Numbered from the stretch's first letter, positions 50,882 to 59,878 are shown. The stretch: DNA of 64,000 bases from VXRD01 sp965242535 (GCA_965242535.1 OZ251458.1:2728001-2792000); one strand, 5' to 3'. A program made the numbers and translations. Notes: a model not told the origin generated them from the sequence alone.

Positions 50882-51871
50882 ATGAAACGCGAAACCTATC
50901 TTGCCCTTTGGTTGCTCGGACTCATTTGCATGGGCGTGCTCTTGCATCAACTCAGCACCATCGAGGTGTGGCAGTATGTCTTGATGATGGGCTGGGGCTA
51001 TGTGCCCGTGATCGGCATCTCCCTGATGGGCTATGTCAACAATGTCTATGTGTGGCAAAAGTGTTTTGCCCACGGCGCGGAAAGGCCGCGCTTGCGGCAA
51101 CTGCTGTGGGTGAAATGGGTCGGCGAGGCCCTGGGCAATGCCACGCCCGCGTCGCCGGTCGGCAAAGAGGTCGCCAAAGCGATGATGCTGCAAAGGAAAA
51201 TGCGCGCGTCCCAAGGGGTGTCGTCCTTGGTGATCAACAAGACCGGGGAAATGATCGGCGGGTTGATCTTCGTGCTCGGGGGCGTGGCGACCGGATTGCA
51301 GCGATTTGCGTTTCCGCAGGAGGTCCGCACGGGGTTGATCGCGGCGTTGGCGATCTCTGTGCTGTGGGCCGTTTTCACGGTTGTGAACCAGCGGCGAAAT
51401 CCCTTTGCCGGCCTGCTCGATGTGTTGTCGCGCCTACGCCTCGGTTTTTTGGAGCGGTATCGGCCCCGCGCCGAGGAAATCGACCGCAATTTGGCCGCGT
51501 TTTACCGCCTGAACAAATGGCGATTGTCGGGCCTGCTGGGCTTGCATCTCTTGGGCTGGAGCCTGGGCACGCTGGAGATCTACGCGATTCTCCATGTGCT
51601 CGGCGAACCCGTGCCCCTCGCGTCCGCGTATTTGTTCCACGCCTTGCTGATCGCGATCAATACCGCGTTCTTCTTCGTGCCCTACGGGATGGGCGTTTTC
51701 GAAGGCGGGCATGTGTTCCTGTTCGCGCTGATGGGCTTGCAACCGCAGATGGGCCTGGCCGTGGGCATCATCCGCAGGATACGCAGGCTTTTCTGGATGC
51801 AAATAGGCTTGGTGATGCTCCTGATCGGCTCGCGCACCAAACGCACGGAGATGCAAGAGCCGGTGGGATAA
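50882..51871 (+). CDS. UPF0104/lysylphosphatidylglycerol-synthase-TM-like (flippase-like) membrane protein
   Basis: A 329-residue integral membrane protein with about eight helices. Family marks include GYVNNVYVWQKCF, the central TPASPVGKEVAKAMMLQRK (the conserved T-PxxxGE/K region of LPG-synthase-TM/AglD-like proteins), and FFFVPYGMGVFEGGHVFLF near the C-terminus. Related domains flip or transfer lipid-linked substrates across the membrane. The ATG at 50882 follows GGGAGAATGAG; an upper ATG at 50855 is possible. It follows the phosphatidyltransferase by 97 bp and precedes the secreted array by 41 bp. A role in moving or modifying the lipid made by the first gene is inferred. Confidence 0.75.
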   Translation: MKRETYLALWLLGLICMGVLLHQLSTIEVWQYVLMMGWGYVPVIGISLMGYVNNVYVWQKCFAHGAERPRLRQLLWVKWVGEALGNATPASPVGKEVAKAMMLQRKMRASQGVSSLVINKTGEMIGGLIFVLGGVATGLQRFAFPQEVRTGLIAALAISVLWAVFTVVNQRRNPFAGLLDVLSRLRLGFLERYRPRAEEIDRNLAAFYRLNKWRLSGLLGLHLLGWSLGTLEIYAILHVLGEPVPLASAYLFHALLIAINTAFFFVPYGMGVFEGGHVFLFALMGLQPQMGLAVGIIRRIRRLFWMQIGLVMLLIGSRTKRTEMQEPVG

Positions 51872-51912
51872 AGTTAAGAGAAGACCCTGAATCTCACGGA
51901 AAGGAGAATCCC

Positions 51913-52743
51913 ATGCACATCATCACCAAATCCATCGCCATCTTCGTCACAGCGGCCCTCGCGCTCAATGCGATGGCCCCCACACTCGCGCATGCAGAGA
52001 ACACCGCGCCCTCAGAAGTGGTGGATTGGTATTTGGATGAACGCGCAAGGCAGGTGATCGTCGCCGAAGGTCGATATGTCGAAGTGACGTATCGCGGCGC
52101 GTATGGCGAGACCGAGATTGCAGAAGGGTTCGTCCGACCGATGGATGAAACCAAGTTGGTGATTTACCAGACCGGCTACCGTAAGACGATTAAGACGATT
52201 TCGCGGGATAAAATCGATGTTCTGATCGTCTGCGATAATCGGAGCCAACTTCAGCATGCCAAACGCATCATCGCCCTAGGGAATAAGAAAAGAGACGAAG
52301 GCAGGCCAGGTCGCATTGCCAAAAAGTTGTTTGTCGGATCCCTCGTGGGCGGTTTTTTCGGATTATCGGGGGGCTTAGTCGGTGGTGTAGCAGAAGATGC
52401 TAGAAGCAATTGTAGTGATGAATTTTTCGGATGTATTGGAGGAGTAATGCTCGGTGCGAGTATTGGCTATGCGGCAGGAGTGGCACTTGGCGTGAGCAAG
52501 TTGGATCCATACGATCAGCCTGTCAAAACAATGCTCGGTAGCCTCATGGGATTAGGAGTCGGCATTCTTAGTGTCAGATTGGCGGCTGAAGAGTATTGGC
52601 CCGCTCTGCTCATCGGCCCGTCCGTCGGAGCCGTGATTATGTCCGAAAGGTCACGCAATACCCTTACAGTCCGCCGTTTCTCAATCGGCGTCGCACCTGA
52701 CCGCAATGGCAATGTATCGGCAATCGCCACATTGCGATTCTAA
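51913..52743 (+). CDS. Secreted module-family protein A1 (one beta module, glycine-zipper membrane region)
   Basis: 276 residues. The signal peptide (1-28) is the type shared by the B genes (KSIAIFVTAALALNAMAP). One beta module at about 47-112 reads VEVTYRGAYGETEIAEGFV, DETKLVIY and KIDVLIVCD. After it come a long glycine-rich region (about 137-250) with GGFFGLSGGLVGG- and GASIGYAAGVALG-type zippers, and a conserved end RRFSIGVAPDRNGN ... IATLRF. The mature part starts ENTAPSEV, as in A2, although A2 has a different signal peptide. AAGGAGAATC precedes the ATG. Its 3' end plus the next leader is nearly identical to the A2/B3 junction. Probably envelope-located; function unknown. Confidence 0.7.
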   Translation: MHIITKSIAIFVTAALALNAMAPTLAHAENTAPSEVVDWYLDERARQVIVAEGRYVEVTYRGAYGETEIAEGFVRPMDETKLVIYQTGYRKTIKTISRDKIDVLIVCDNRSQLQHAKRIIALGNKKRDEGRPGRIAKKLFVGSLVGGFFGLSGGLVGGVAEDARSNCSDEFFGCIGGVMLGASIGYAAGVALGVSKLDPYDQPVKTMLGSLMGLGVGILSVRLAAEEYWPALLIGPSVGAVIMSERSRNTLTVRRFSIGVAPDRNGNVSAIATLRF

Positions 52744-52776
52744 CCGGCTCTCAAACCTCATAGAAAGGAGAACCCA

Positions 52777-53691
52777 GTGAATGCAAAGCGCATCATCAAA
52801 TCCATCGCCCTGTTCGTCACAGCGGCATTCGCGTTCAACGCGATAGCCCCTGCACTCGCGCACGCCGCCAAGCATCGGTCAATCCAAAAAAAAGAAGCAA
52901 AGGCAGAGCAGAAGGCAAAGACCGCTGTTATCCACCTGCAAGGCGATCAGGTCAATGCCGATACGCTGGTTCAAAATGCCTACGCCATCGTCACCTATTA
53001 CGAGAACAATAAACTGAAACGGGAGAAAGGGCGGATTAAGGCGATTGGCGACACATCGTTCACGATTCAGAACAGCCTCTTGGGCAAGGCGACCATTGCC
53101 TACACCAAAGTCTTATCCGTAGTCATGGGCAAAGATGTGGTCAGGGCCGAAAAACAAATGAATGTAATGAGGCGAGAGCAAAAAAAAATAGACACACAGA
53201 AAAAAGCCATACAACGGTTCAAGACACACAATGCCAAAGTGCGTTTCAAAGCCCCTTTACTGACAAAAAAATGGATCGTTGGCGAGGTCGTCAAAATGAC
53301 GCAAGACACACTTCTCATCCGAGAAGGCCGTACATTCCTTCAAGTGCCCATGTCTTCAATCTCCAATTTTGAAGTCAGTCTTGGACAACATAGAAACACG
53401 GGCAAAGGTTTTAGGATTGGGCTTGGTGTTGGGCTTGCCGTTAGCACATCCTTTTTCCTATATGCAGGTTACCTGAGTGAAAAGACTAAGGATGAGCCAA
53501 ATAATATAGATCCCTTAGCCCCGGGATTAGCGGGAGCCTACCTCGGTCCATTCATTGTTATTCTCTCTACGTTCATCGGTCAGAAAATAAAATCCGAGAA
53601 CTGGGTCGCGGTGCCGCCGCAACGCCTCAATTTGAGCATCGCCCCCACATCTGCAAAAGGGCTTCGCGCCACGCTCGCGGTTAATTTTTGA
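52777..53691 (+). CDS. Secreted module-family protein B1 (two beta modules)
   Basis: 304 residues starting at a GTG (52777) fixed by AAAGGAG 6 nt ahead; the ATG at 52781 is out of frame. The signal peptide ends ALAHA. Module 1 (about 63-113: NAYAIVTYYENNKLKREKGR, then TIAYTKVLSVVM) and module 2 (about 148-205: NAKVRFKAPLLTKKWIVGEV, DTLLIREGRTFLQVP, SISNFEVSLG) have the same strand pattern. A glycine-rich or hydrophobic segment (about 213-270) follows, then the conserved end VAVPPQRLNLSIAPTSAKGL and a final strand ATLAVNF. Between the modules is a Lys/Gln-rich helix. Gap to B2 is 12 bp. Function unknown. Confidence 0.7.
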   Translation: MNAKRIIKSIALFVTAAFAFNAIAPALAHAAKHRSIQKKEAKAEQKAKTAVIHLQGDQVNADTLVQNAYAIVTYYENNKLKREKGRIKAIGDTSFTIQNSLLGKATIAYTKVLSVVMGKDVVRAEKQMNVMRREQKKIDTQKKAIQRFKTHNAKVRFKAPLLTKKWIVGEVVKMTQDTLLIREGRTFLQVPMSSISNFEVSLGQHRNTGKGFRIGLGVGLAVSTSFFLYAGYLSEKTKDEPNNIDPLAPGLAGAYLGPFIVILSTFIGQKIKSENWVAVPPQRLNLSIAPTSAKGLRATLAVNF

Positions 53692-53703
53692 AAGGAGAAT
53701 TCC

Positions 53704-54369
53704 ATGAACACCATCACCAAATCCATCGCCCTGTTCGTCACAGCGGCACTCGCGCTCAACGCGATGGCCCCCGCACTCGCGCATGCCGCCAAGCACTTGT
53801 ACGGCACAAAGAACAATCAGACACCCATACAACGGATCAAGACACCCAACGCCAAAGTGCGCGTCCATGCCCCGGTCATCTCAAAAAGGCGGATCATTGG
53901 CGAAGTCGTAGAAATGAATCGAGACACGCTCGTTCTTAAACTCGTGCGGATGCCTTGGCCCCAACTCCGCGAAATCACCGCTAACACAGTCATGACTCAA
54001 GATGGACAGACATTGTTGTATCAAGTGCCCATGTCTTCAATCTCCAGTCTTGAAGTCAGCATGGGACAGCGTCGAAACACGGGCAAAGGCTTTGGACTTG
54101 GACTTGGATTGGGATTGACGGTTTTGATTGTCACCGCTATTGCTTCCCGTACAGGATCGTCGGGCTCAGGAGCACTCAGCGGATTAGAGGATGTGTACGT
54201 ATATGTTGTCGGCGGAGGTGTGGCTGTATCTCTATGTCTTCTCTCGACTCTCATCGGTGCTTCAACAAAATCCGACAAATGGGTCGCGGTGCCGCCGCAA
54301 CGCCTCAATTTGACCATCGCCCCCCTATCTGCAAACGGGCTTCGCGCCGCGCTCGCGGTTAATTTTTAA
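53704..54369 (+). CDS. Secreted module-family protein B2 (one beta module)
   Basis: 221 residues, the shortest B member: signal peptide (1-29), then only the last module (about 47-118: NAKVRVHAPVISKRRIIGEV, DTLVLKL, QVPMSSISSLEVSMGQ). This copy has an extra ~17-residue insert in the middle of the module. The GKGFGLGLGLGLTV membrane segment and the end VAVPPQRLNLTIAP, LRAALAVNF follow. It shows that one module plus membrane segment and C-terminal strand is a sufficient unit. The single-module layout recalls hypothetical proteins widespread in Gemmatimonadota-like FCB genomes (from memory). AAAGGAGAATTCC precedes the ATG. Confidence 0.7.
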   Translation: MNTITKSIALFVTAALALNAMAPALAHAAKHLYGTKNNQTPIQRIKTPNAKVRVHAPVISKRRIIGEVVEMNRDTLVLKLVRMPWPQLREITANTVMTQDGQTLLYQVPMSSISSLEVSMGQRRNTGKGFGLGLGLGLTVLIVTAIASRTGSSGSGALSGLEDVYVYVVGGGVAVSLCLLSTLIGASTKSDKWVAVPPQRLNLTIAPLSANGLRAALAVNF

Positions 54370-54401
54370 TTCAAGGATCACGGATTCAACAGGAGGTACA
54401 C

Positions 54402-55208
54402 ATGGCGCGTCTCATCGCAATCGTTTTGATTTTGGGAATGTACCGGCCCGATACACTGCTAGCAGAGAACACCGCGCCCTCAGAGGTGATCGCAGGGGTT
54501 GAGCGGTATATCGGGGAACGCGCCCGAAAAGTGGTCGTTGCCAAGGGCCGATACGTCGGAGTGACTTATCGCAAAGACGATGGCGAGATTGAAACCGTGG
54601 AAGGATTTGTCAGCGCAATGGATGAAACCGGACTGACGATTCGCCGGGGTATCGAAAAAAAGAAAATCCCGTTGAATGGGATTGACGTTTTGATCGTCTG
54701 CGATCATCCAACCCAACTTCAGCGTGCCCGATACATCATGGGCAAGGAGAGTCGTCAAAAAGGACTGTTCAACAAGGATATGGGAGTTGTCGGTAAATTG
54801 ACCGTTGGTATTTTGGCAGGTATCAGTATGGGTTCTTTGGCCGGGTATGGCGCGGGGCGTTCTGTGGACGAGGGTGAAAACGACTCTCCGTTTGATAGCG
54901 GATTTGGCGCGTTCCTGCTAGGTGCTTCGGCTGGCTACATCATCGGCTGTCCTCTCGGCATGAGCGCAGTTGATCCAGATGATCGGTTTCTCAATACGCT
55001 GGCAGGTAGCCTTTTGGGCGCAGGGGCAGGCGCGTTAATCGGAAGTGTCACCGGCGGGGAAGCCCTCTTCATATTTATGCCCATCGGGGCTACCATCGGA
55101 TCGATCATCATGTCCGAGCGATCAAATCCTCGGTCACGCCGTTTCTCAATCGGCGTCGCGCCTGACCGCAATGGCAATGTATCGGCAATCGCCACATTGC
55201 GATTCTAA
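54402..55208 (+). CDS. Secreted module-family protein A2 (one beta module, glycine-zipper region)
   Basis: 268 residues. The leader (MARLIAIVLILGMYRPDTLLA) differs from A1 but is identical to that of the last gene of the array. From ENTAPSEV onward it follows A1: one module (about 52-107: VGVTYRKDDGEIETVEGFVS, DETGLTIRR, GIDVLIVCD), a glycine-zipper part with several GAG/ASAG steps, and the end RRFSIGVAPDRNGN ... LRF. A signal-peptide swap between paralogs is the simplest reading. ACAGGAGGTACAC precedes the ATG. Its 3' end and the following leader copy the A1/B1 junction almost exactly. Confidence 0.7.
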   Translation: MARLIAIVLILGMYRPDTLLAENTAPSEVIAGVERYIGERARKVVVAKGRYVGVTYRKDDGEIETVEGFVSAMDETGLTIRRGIEKKKIPLNGIDVLIVCDHPTQLQRARYIMGKESRQKGLFNKDMGVVGKLTVGILAGISMGSLAGYGAGRSVDEGENDSPFDSGFGAFLLGASAGYIIGCPLGMSAVDPDDRFLNTLAGSLLGAGAGALIGSVTGGEALFIFMPIGATIGSIIMSERSNPRSRRFSIGVAPDRNGNVSAIATLRF

Positions 55209-55241
55209 CCGGCTCTCAAACCTCATAGAAAGGAGAACCCA

Positions 55242-56342
55242 GTGAATGCAAAGCGCATCATCAAATCCATCGCCATGTTCGTCACAGCGGCACTCGCGCT
55301 CAACGCGATGGCTCCTGCACTCGCGCACGCCGCCAAGCACTTGCACGGCGAGCAGGTCAATGCCAACGCGCTGGTTCGAGATGCGTACGTCGTCCTCATC
55401 TATCGCGACCACAACAACCGAGAAAGAACGGCGAGGGGCTGGATCGCTGCGATCGGCGAGACATCGTTCACCATTCGCAGCGGTGGACTCAAGAGCGAGA
55501 CGACCATCGCCTACGCCAAAGTCCTGTCCATCGTCATGAGCACGGAATCCACCGTGCCCGCGAAGCAGATGAATGAGGTGAATCGGTTATACAAAAAGAA
55601 ACAAATGAGAGCCGCGAATACCACGGTCATGACACGCGGGCAGATCGTCCCCGAGAAGATCGAAAAGGGATGGTATGCTCATGCCATCTATACATCACAA
55701 GGGGGGAAAGGGACCACAACGGGATGGATTACTGCCAAAGACTCGGAGTATATCGCGATCAAAAATAGCGCAGGATTCAAAAAATGGAAAATCGCATACA
55801 GCGACATCGACACGCTTGTTCTCGCTAAAGACCGGCGAGCTATTGAAGAATGGCAAAATTTAAGGCAGGCTGTGCAACTTTTCTCGAGCGGCAATCCAAA
55901 ATCGGACCAAAGGTTCAATCTACAAAACGCCAAAGTGCGGTTCAAAGCCCCTTCATTTCGGAAAACCCGGATCGTTGGCGAAGTCGTCAAAATGACACGA
56001 GACACACTTTTCATCCGAGAAGGCCGTACATTTCTCGAAGTACCTCTTTCTTCAATCTCCAATCTCGAAGTCAGCCTTGGACAGCGCAGAAACACGGGCA
56101 AAGGCTTGTCAGTTGGGCTGATTTTGAGTGCAGGACTTTTCGTAGCAGGTTCACAAGCGGAATATGTTGTTGATTTCAGGCGGATCTCAGGAATGTGTGT
56201 ATCGCTTACCGCCATTACAACGCTCATCGGTGCTGCAATAAAATCCGACAAATGGGTCGCGGTGCCGCCGCAACGCCTCAATTTGAGCATCGCCCCCACG
56301 CCTGAAAAAGGGCTTCGAGCCGCGCTCGCGGTTAATTTTTGA
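55242..56342 (+). CDS. Secreted module-family protein B3 (three beta modules)
   Basis: 366 residues from a GTG start (55242; same context as B1). After the signal peptide there are three modules: about 47-102 (DAYVVLIYRDHNNRERTARG, TIAYAKVLSIVMS), about 145-200 (AHAIYTSQGGKGTTTGWITA, KIAYSDIDTLVLAKD) and about 228-285 (NAKVRFKAPSFRKTRIVGEV, DTLFIREGRTFLEVP). The membrane segment and the conserved C-terminus (VAVPPQRLNLSIAPTPEKGL) close the protein. Linkers of charged helices (AIEEWQNLRQAVQLFSSG) join modules 2 and 3. This is the complete layout from which B1, B2 and the later members can be derived by gain or loss of modules. Confidence 0.7.
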   Translation: MNAKRIIKSIAMFVTAALALNAMAPALAHAAKHLHGEQVNANALVRDAYVVLIYRDHNNRERTARGWIAAIGETSFTIRSGGLKSETTIAYAKVLSIVMSTESTVPAKQMNEVNRLYKKKQMRAANTTVMTRGQIVPEKIEKGWYAHAIYTSQGGKGTTTGWITAKDSEYIAIKNSAGFKKWKIAYSDIDTLVLAKDRRAIEEWQNLRQAVQLFSSGNPKSDQRFNLQNAKVRFKAPSFRKTRIVGEVVKMTRDTLFIREGRTFLEVPLSSISNLEVSLGQRRNTGKGLSVGLILSAGLFVAGSQAEYVVDFRRISGMCVSLTAITTLIGAAIKSDKWVAVPPQRLNLSIAPTPEKGLRAALAVNF

Positions 56343-56354
56343 AAGGAGAACCCC

Positions 56355-57671
56355 ATGTACACCATCACCAAATCCATCGCCATCTTCGTCACAGCGGCAC
56401 TCGCGCTCAACGCGATGGCCCCCGCACTCGCGCATGCCGCCAAGCACTTGCACGGCGAGCAGGTCAAGCACTTGCAAAACGCGCTGGTTCAAAATGCCTA
56501 CGCTATCGTCACCTATTACGAGAACAATAAACCGAAACGGAAGCAAGGGCAGATTAAGGCGATTGGCGAGACATCGTTCACCATTCGCAGCGGCAGACTC
56601 AAGAGCGAGACGACCATCGCCTACGCCCAAGTTCTGTCCATCATCATGAGCCCGGAGGTCATGACACGCGGGCAGATCGATCCGACGAAGATCGAAAAGG
56701 GATGGCTTGCCCATGTCATCTATACATCAAAAGGAAAAAAAACCACAACCTGGCGGATTCTCAGGAAAGATGCAAACAGTATCACAATCGGCCCAGAATC
56801 GAGTACGGGAGTAATCGGTGCAATAAGGAATCCAGTAGGTATGATCGAGAACTTACTAAGATCGAAAAAAATCGCATACAGCGACATCGACACGCTTGTT
56901 GTCGCTGTATCCCAACGAGATATTGAAGAATGGAAAATTTTCAGGCAGGTCGAGCAACTTTTCTCGAGCGGCCTACAAAACGCCAAAGTGCGGTTCAAAG
57001 TCCCTTCAGTTCGGAAAAAACGGATCGTTGGCGAGGTCAAATCCCTGCATTTTAATACTCCTCGCGCTCGCGTCCCTTCAGTTCGGAAAAAACGGATCGT
57101 TGGCGAAGTCGTCAAAATGACACGAGACACACTTTTCATCCGAGAAGGCCGTACATTTCTCGAAGTACCTCTTTCTTCAATCTCCAATCTTGAAGTCAGC
57201 CTTGGACAGCACAGAAACACGGGCGAAGGCTTGGCAATCGGGTGTCTATCTAGCTTTGTAATTGCTGGTTTGTTAGCAGGATTAGAATCTAATTCACAGA
57301 TGACGGGAGATTCAGATTCTGGATCGTTAGGTGAGGGCCTCCCAAGGGCGGATGCCCTTTTCATAAACGGTTGGTCCGATGAGGGTGATCGGGGGGCGCT
57401 AGCTGGGGGGCGTATGAAACGAACCGAAGGTTTTGACCACCTGTCCGATGTAGAGCGTGGTGCGCATACGCTAGCTGCGGGGATAATATTTTTTGGATAT
57501 TTCATAGAATACCTCTTATACATCGGCATACCGCTTACCGCCGCTACAACGCTCATCGGCGCTTCAATCAAATCCGACAAATGGGTCGAGGTGCCGCCGC
57601 AACGCCTCAAGCTGAGCATCGCGCCCACATCTGCAAACGGGCTTCGCGCCGCGCTCACATTCAATTTTTGA
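56355..57671 (+). CDS. Secreted module-family protein B4 (three modules with insertions)
   Basis: 438 residues, the longest member. Three modules are as in B3: about 47-100 (NAYAIVTYYENNKPKRKQGQ), about 118-190 with a ~20-residue insert rich in Gly/Ile, and about 210-288. Module 3 begins with a partial tandem duplication: VPSVRKKRIVGEV is encoded twice around 57000-57110, separated by KSLHFNTPRAR. The glycine-rich part is expanded by a unique ~80-residue loop (about 310-390) with Gly, Asp and Arg. The C-terminus is conserved. AAAGGAGAACCCC precedes the ATG at 56355. The expansion and duplication mark it as the most diverged member. Confidence 0.65.
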   Translation: MYTITKSIAIFVTAALALNAMAPALAHAAKHLHGEQVKHLQNALVQNAYAIVTYYENNKPKRKQGQIKAIGETSFTIRSGRLKSETTIAYAQVLSIIMSPEVMTRGQIDPTKIEKGWLAHVIYTSKGKKTTTWRILRKDANSITIGPESSTGVIGAIRNPVGMIENLLRSKKIAYSDIDTLVVAVSQRDIEEWKIFRQVEQLFSSGLQNAKVRFKVPSVRKKRIVGEVKSLHFNTPRARVPSVRKKRIVGEVVKMTRDTLFIREGRTFLEVPLSSISNLEVSLGQHRNTGEGLAIGCLSSFVIAGLLAGLESNSQMTGDSDSGSLGEGLPRADALFINGWSDEGDRGALAGGRMKRTEGFDHLSDVERGAHTLAAGIIFFGYFIEYLLYIGIPLTAATTLIGASIKSDKWVEVPPQRLKLSIAPTSANGLRAALTFNF

Positions 57672-57683
57672 AAGGAGAATCCC

Positions 57684-58863
57684 ATGCACACCATCACCAA
57701 ATCCATCGCCATCTTCATCACAGCGGCACTCGCGCTCAACGCCATGGGGCCCCGCACTCGCGCATGCCGCCAAGCATCTGCACGGCGATCAGGTCAATGC
57801 CAACGCACTGGTTCGAGATGCGTACGTCGCCCTCATCTATCGCGACCACAACAACCGAGAAAGAACGGCGAGGGGCTGGATCGCTGCGATCGGCGAGACA
57901 TCGTTCACCATTCGCAGCGGTGGACTCAAGAGCGAGACGACCATCGCCTACGCCAAAGTCCTGTCCATCGTCATGAGCACGGAATCCACCGTGCCCGCGA
58001 AGCAGATGAACGAAGTGAATCGGTTATACAAAAATAAACAACTGAAAGCCGCGAATACCACGGTCATGACACGCGGGCAGATCGTCCCCAAGAAGATCGA
58101 AAAGGGATGGTATGCCCATGCCATCTATACATCACAAGGGGCGAAAGAAACCGCAACCGGGTGGATTGTGAGTAAAGATGCAAGCAGCATCGCAATCAAA
58201 AAGCAAAACCGGGAAAGATGGAGAATCGCAATCAAAAAGCAAAATCGGGAAAGATGGAAAATCGCATACAGCGACATCGACACGCTCGTTGTCGCAAAAG
58301 ACCGACGAGATATTGAGGAATGGCAAAATTTAAGGCAGGCTGTGCAACTTTTCTCGAGCGGCAATCCAAAATCGGACCAAAGGTTCAATCTACAAAACGC
58401 CAAAGTGCGGTTCAAAGCCCCTTCCTTTCGGAAAACCCGGATCGTTGGCGAAGTCGTCAAAATGACGCGAGACACACTTTTCATCCGATATGCAGGCCGT
58501 ACATTCCTTCATGTACCCATGTCTTCTATCTCCAATCTCGAAGTCAGCATGGGACAGCGCAGAAACACGGGCAAAGGCTTGGTAATCGGGCTTGGCATTA
58601 GCGCGGGACTCGCTCTCATGGCATTAGTTGGATCGTCCCAAAGCGGGGATCCAAATAGTGGATCGTTATGGGCAGCTTCTAACGAAGTGAAAGCAGCTCT
58701 CTCACTATACTACCTCGGTATCCCGCTTACCGCCGCTACAACGCTCATCGGTGCTGCAATAAAATCCGACAAATGGGTTGAGATGCCGCCGCAACGCCTC
58801 AATCTGAGCATCGCCCCCACGCCTGAAAACGGGGTTCGCGCCGCGCTCACATTCAATTTTTAG
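57684..58863 (+). pseudogene. Secreted module-family member B5, frameshifted in the signal peptide
   Basis: The ATG at 57684 opens the usual signal peptide, but at about 57753-57761 the sequence reads ATGGGGCCCCGCACTCG where other members have ATGGCCCCCGCACTCG. The extra base shifts the frame, giving a 117-residue nonsense product. In the restored frame the rest is intact to 58863: three modules, the membrane segment and the end LNLSIAPTPENGV, about 392 residues in total. A 30-bp tandem duplication encodes IAIKKQNRERW twice in module 2. It may be a recent pseudogene, a phase-variable switch at the G/C run, or an assembly error. The intact downstream frame argues for a recent event. Confidence 0.75.
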
Positions 58864-58894
58864 CGCGGGGTTCACCACCTAACAGGAGGAACAC

Positions 58895-59683
58895 ATGGCA
58901 CGTCTCATCGCAATCGTTTTGATTTTGGGAATGTACCGGCCCGATACACTGCTGGCAGGAGGGGTTTTTGAAGTCGGGGAAATCGACAGCAATTCGGTTC
59001 AACCCGGTGCGTTTGTCGAGGTCATCTACGGCGAAGGCGAGCGTCATCCGGACACCGGGGCGTGGGAAAAGTGGAATACCGCACGCGGCTATCTCAAAGC
59101 CGTTGATGCGGATCGTATCGCCATTGGCGGGCGGTTTTGGAAAAAGGAGATCGAGTATGAGCGCGTTCAAAAGTTGACCGTTTTGGACGATGCCCACGAT
59201 GCGAAAAAGTCCACGATTGAGATCGGTGCAAATCTCATGTCCATCACCTTTTTGGCCGGTGAAACTAGGTGGACGATCATCAGTTTGGGAGGAGGAGATG
59301 GATTCTGGACTATAGCGGGTCCCCCCTCATTCTACATCTCCGGTTTCATTTTTGACCAAATGGCCTTTGACCTCGCATTGGGGCTTACCTCCGTATATAG
59401 AGGAGATGTCGAAAGATCATGGACTTTATGGACGGGACAAGGTGGGGTCGCGTACTTTCTGCGAGATGGAAACGCCCCTTACGTCAAGTTTTCTGTTGCG
59501 GCAATCGGGGGCAGTGAAGGCGAAACCCAATTTGGTACGGGCGCGGGGATAGGCTACCGCCACGTCGTCCAAAACAGAATGGCTCTCAGATTCGAGACCC
59601 AGTACGTGCGATGGTTCGAGGCAAAAGAGAACCAAATCAATATCCGTCTGAGCTTTGGCGTCGTTCTGGGAGGGAAGTCATGA
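58895..59683 (+). CDS. Secreted module-family protein C (one beta module fused to a beta-barrel-like domain)
   Basis: 262 residues. The signal peptide is identical to that of A2. One beta module follows at about 42-95 (FVEVIYGEGERHPDTGAWEK, ARGYLKAVDADRIAIGG, KKEIEYERVQKLTVLDD), without a glycine-zipper region. From about residue 105 the sequence changes to alternating amphipathic strands (MAFDLALGLTSVYRG, VAYFLRDGNAPYVKFSVAAI, GTGAGIGYRHV, NIRLSFGVVLG), as in an eight-strand outer-membrane barrel. A module-barrel fusion would link the array to the outer membrane. ACAGGAGGAACAC precedes the ATG. Last sizeable gene of the operon; its stop overlaps a small open frame (ATGA). Confidence 0.65.
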   Translation: MARLIAIVLILGMYRPDTLLAGGVFEVGEIDSNSVQPGAFVEVIYGEGERHPDTGAWEKWNTARGYLKAVDADRIAIGGRFWKKEIEYERVQKLTVLDDAHDAKKSTIEIGANLMSITFLAGETRWTIISLGGGDGFWTIAGPPSFYISGFIFDQMAFDLALGLTSVYRGDVERSWTLWTGQGGVAYFLRDGNAPYVKFSVAAIGGSEGETQFGTGAGIGYRHVVQNRMALRFETQYVRWFEAKENQINIRLSFGVVLGGKS

Positions 59684-59823
59684 GACGATATGTTTTCCTT
59701 TGTAAAAACGACGAACGGGCACATATCCTCAGCGTCGCGCTCAATTTTTTATCAGATACTTTGGAGAGAACGCACGGGGCGATCTCGATGGCGATAGTCA
59801 AATGGGCTTTGGCGTTTTTTTAA
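59680..59823 (+). CDS. Possible small protein (47 residues)
   Basis: An open frame starts at an ATG that overlaps the previous stop as ATGA and follows GGGAGGGAAG. It codes 47 residues beginning MRRYVFLCKNDERAH and ending with a hydrophobic patch (VKWALAFF). No family recognised. Coupled position and ribosome site speak for it; short length and lack of any motif speak against. The operon terminator follows 55 bp later. Confidence 0.3.
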   Translation: MRRYVFLCKNDERAHILSVALNFLSDTLERTHGAISMAIVKWALAFF

Positions 59824-59878
59824 TCGACAGCTTTGGATCGACAGGCGGATGCCCGATTCAGCACCGGCACTTATCAAA

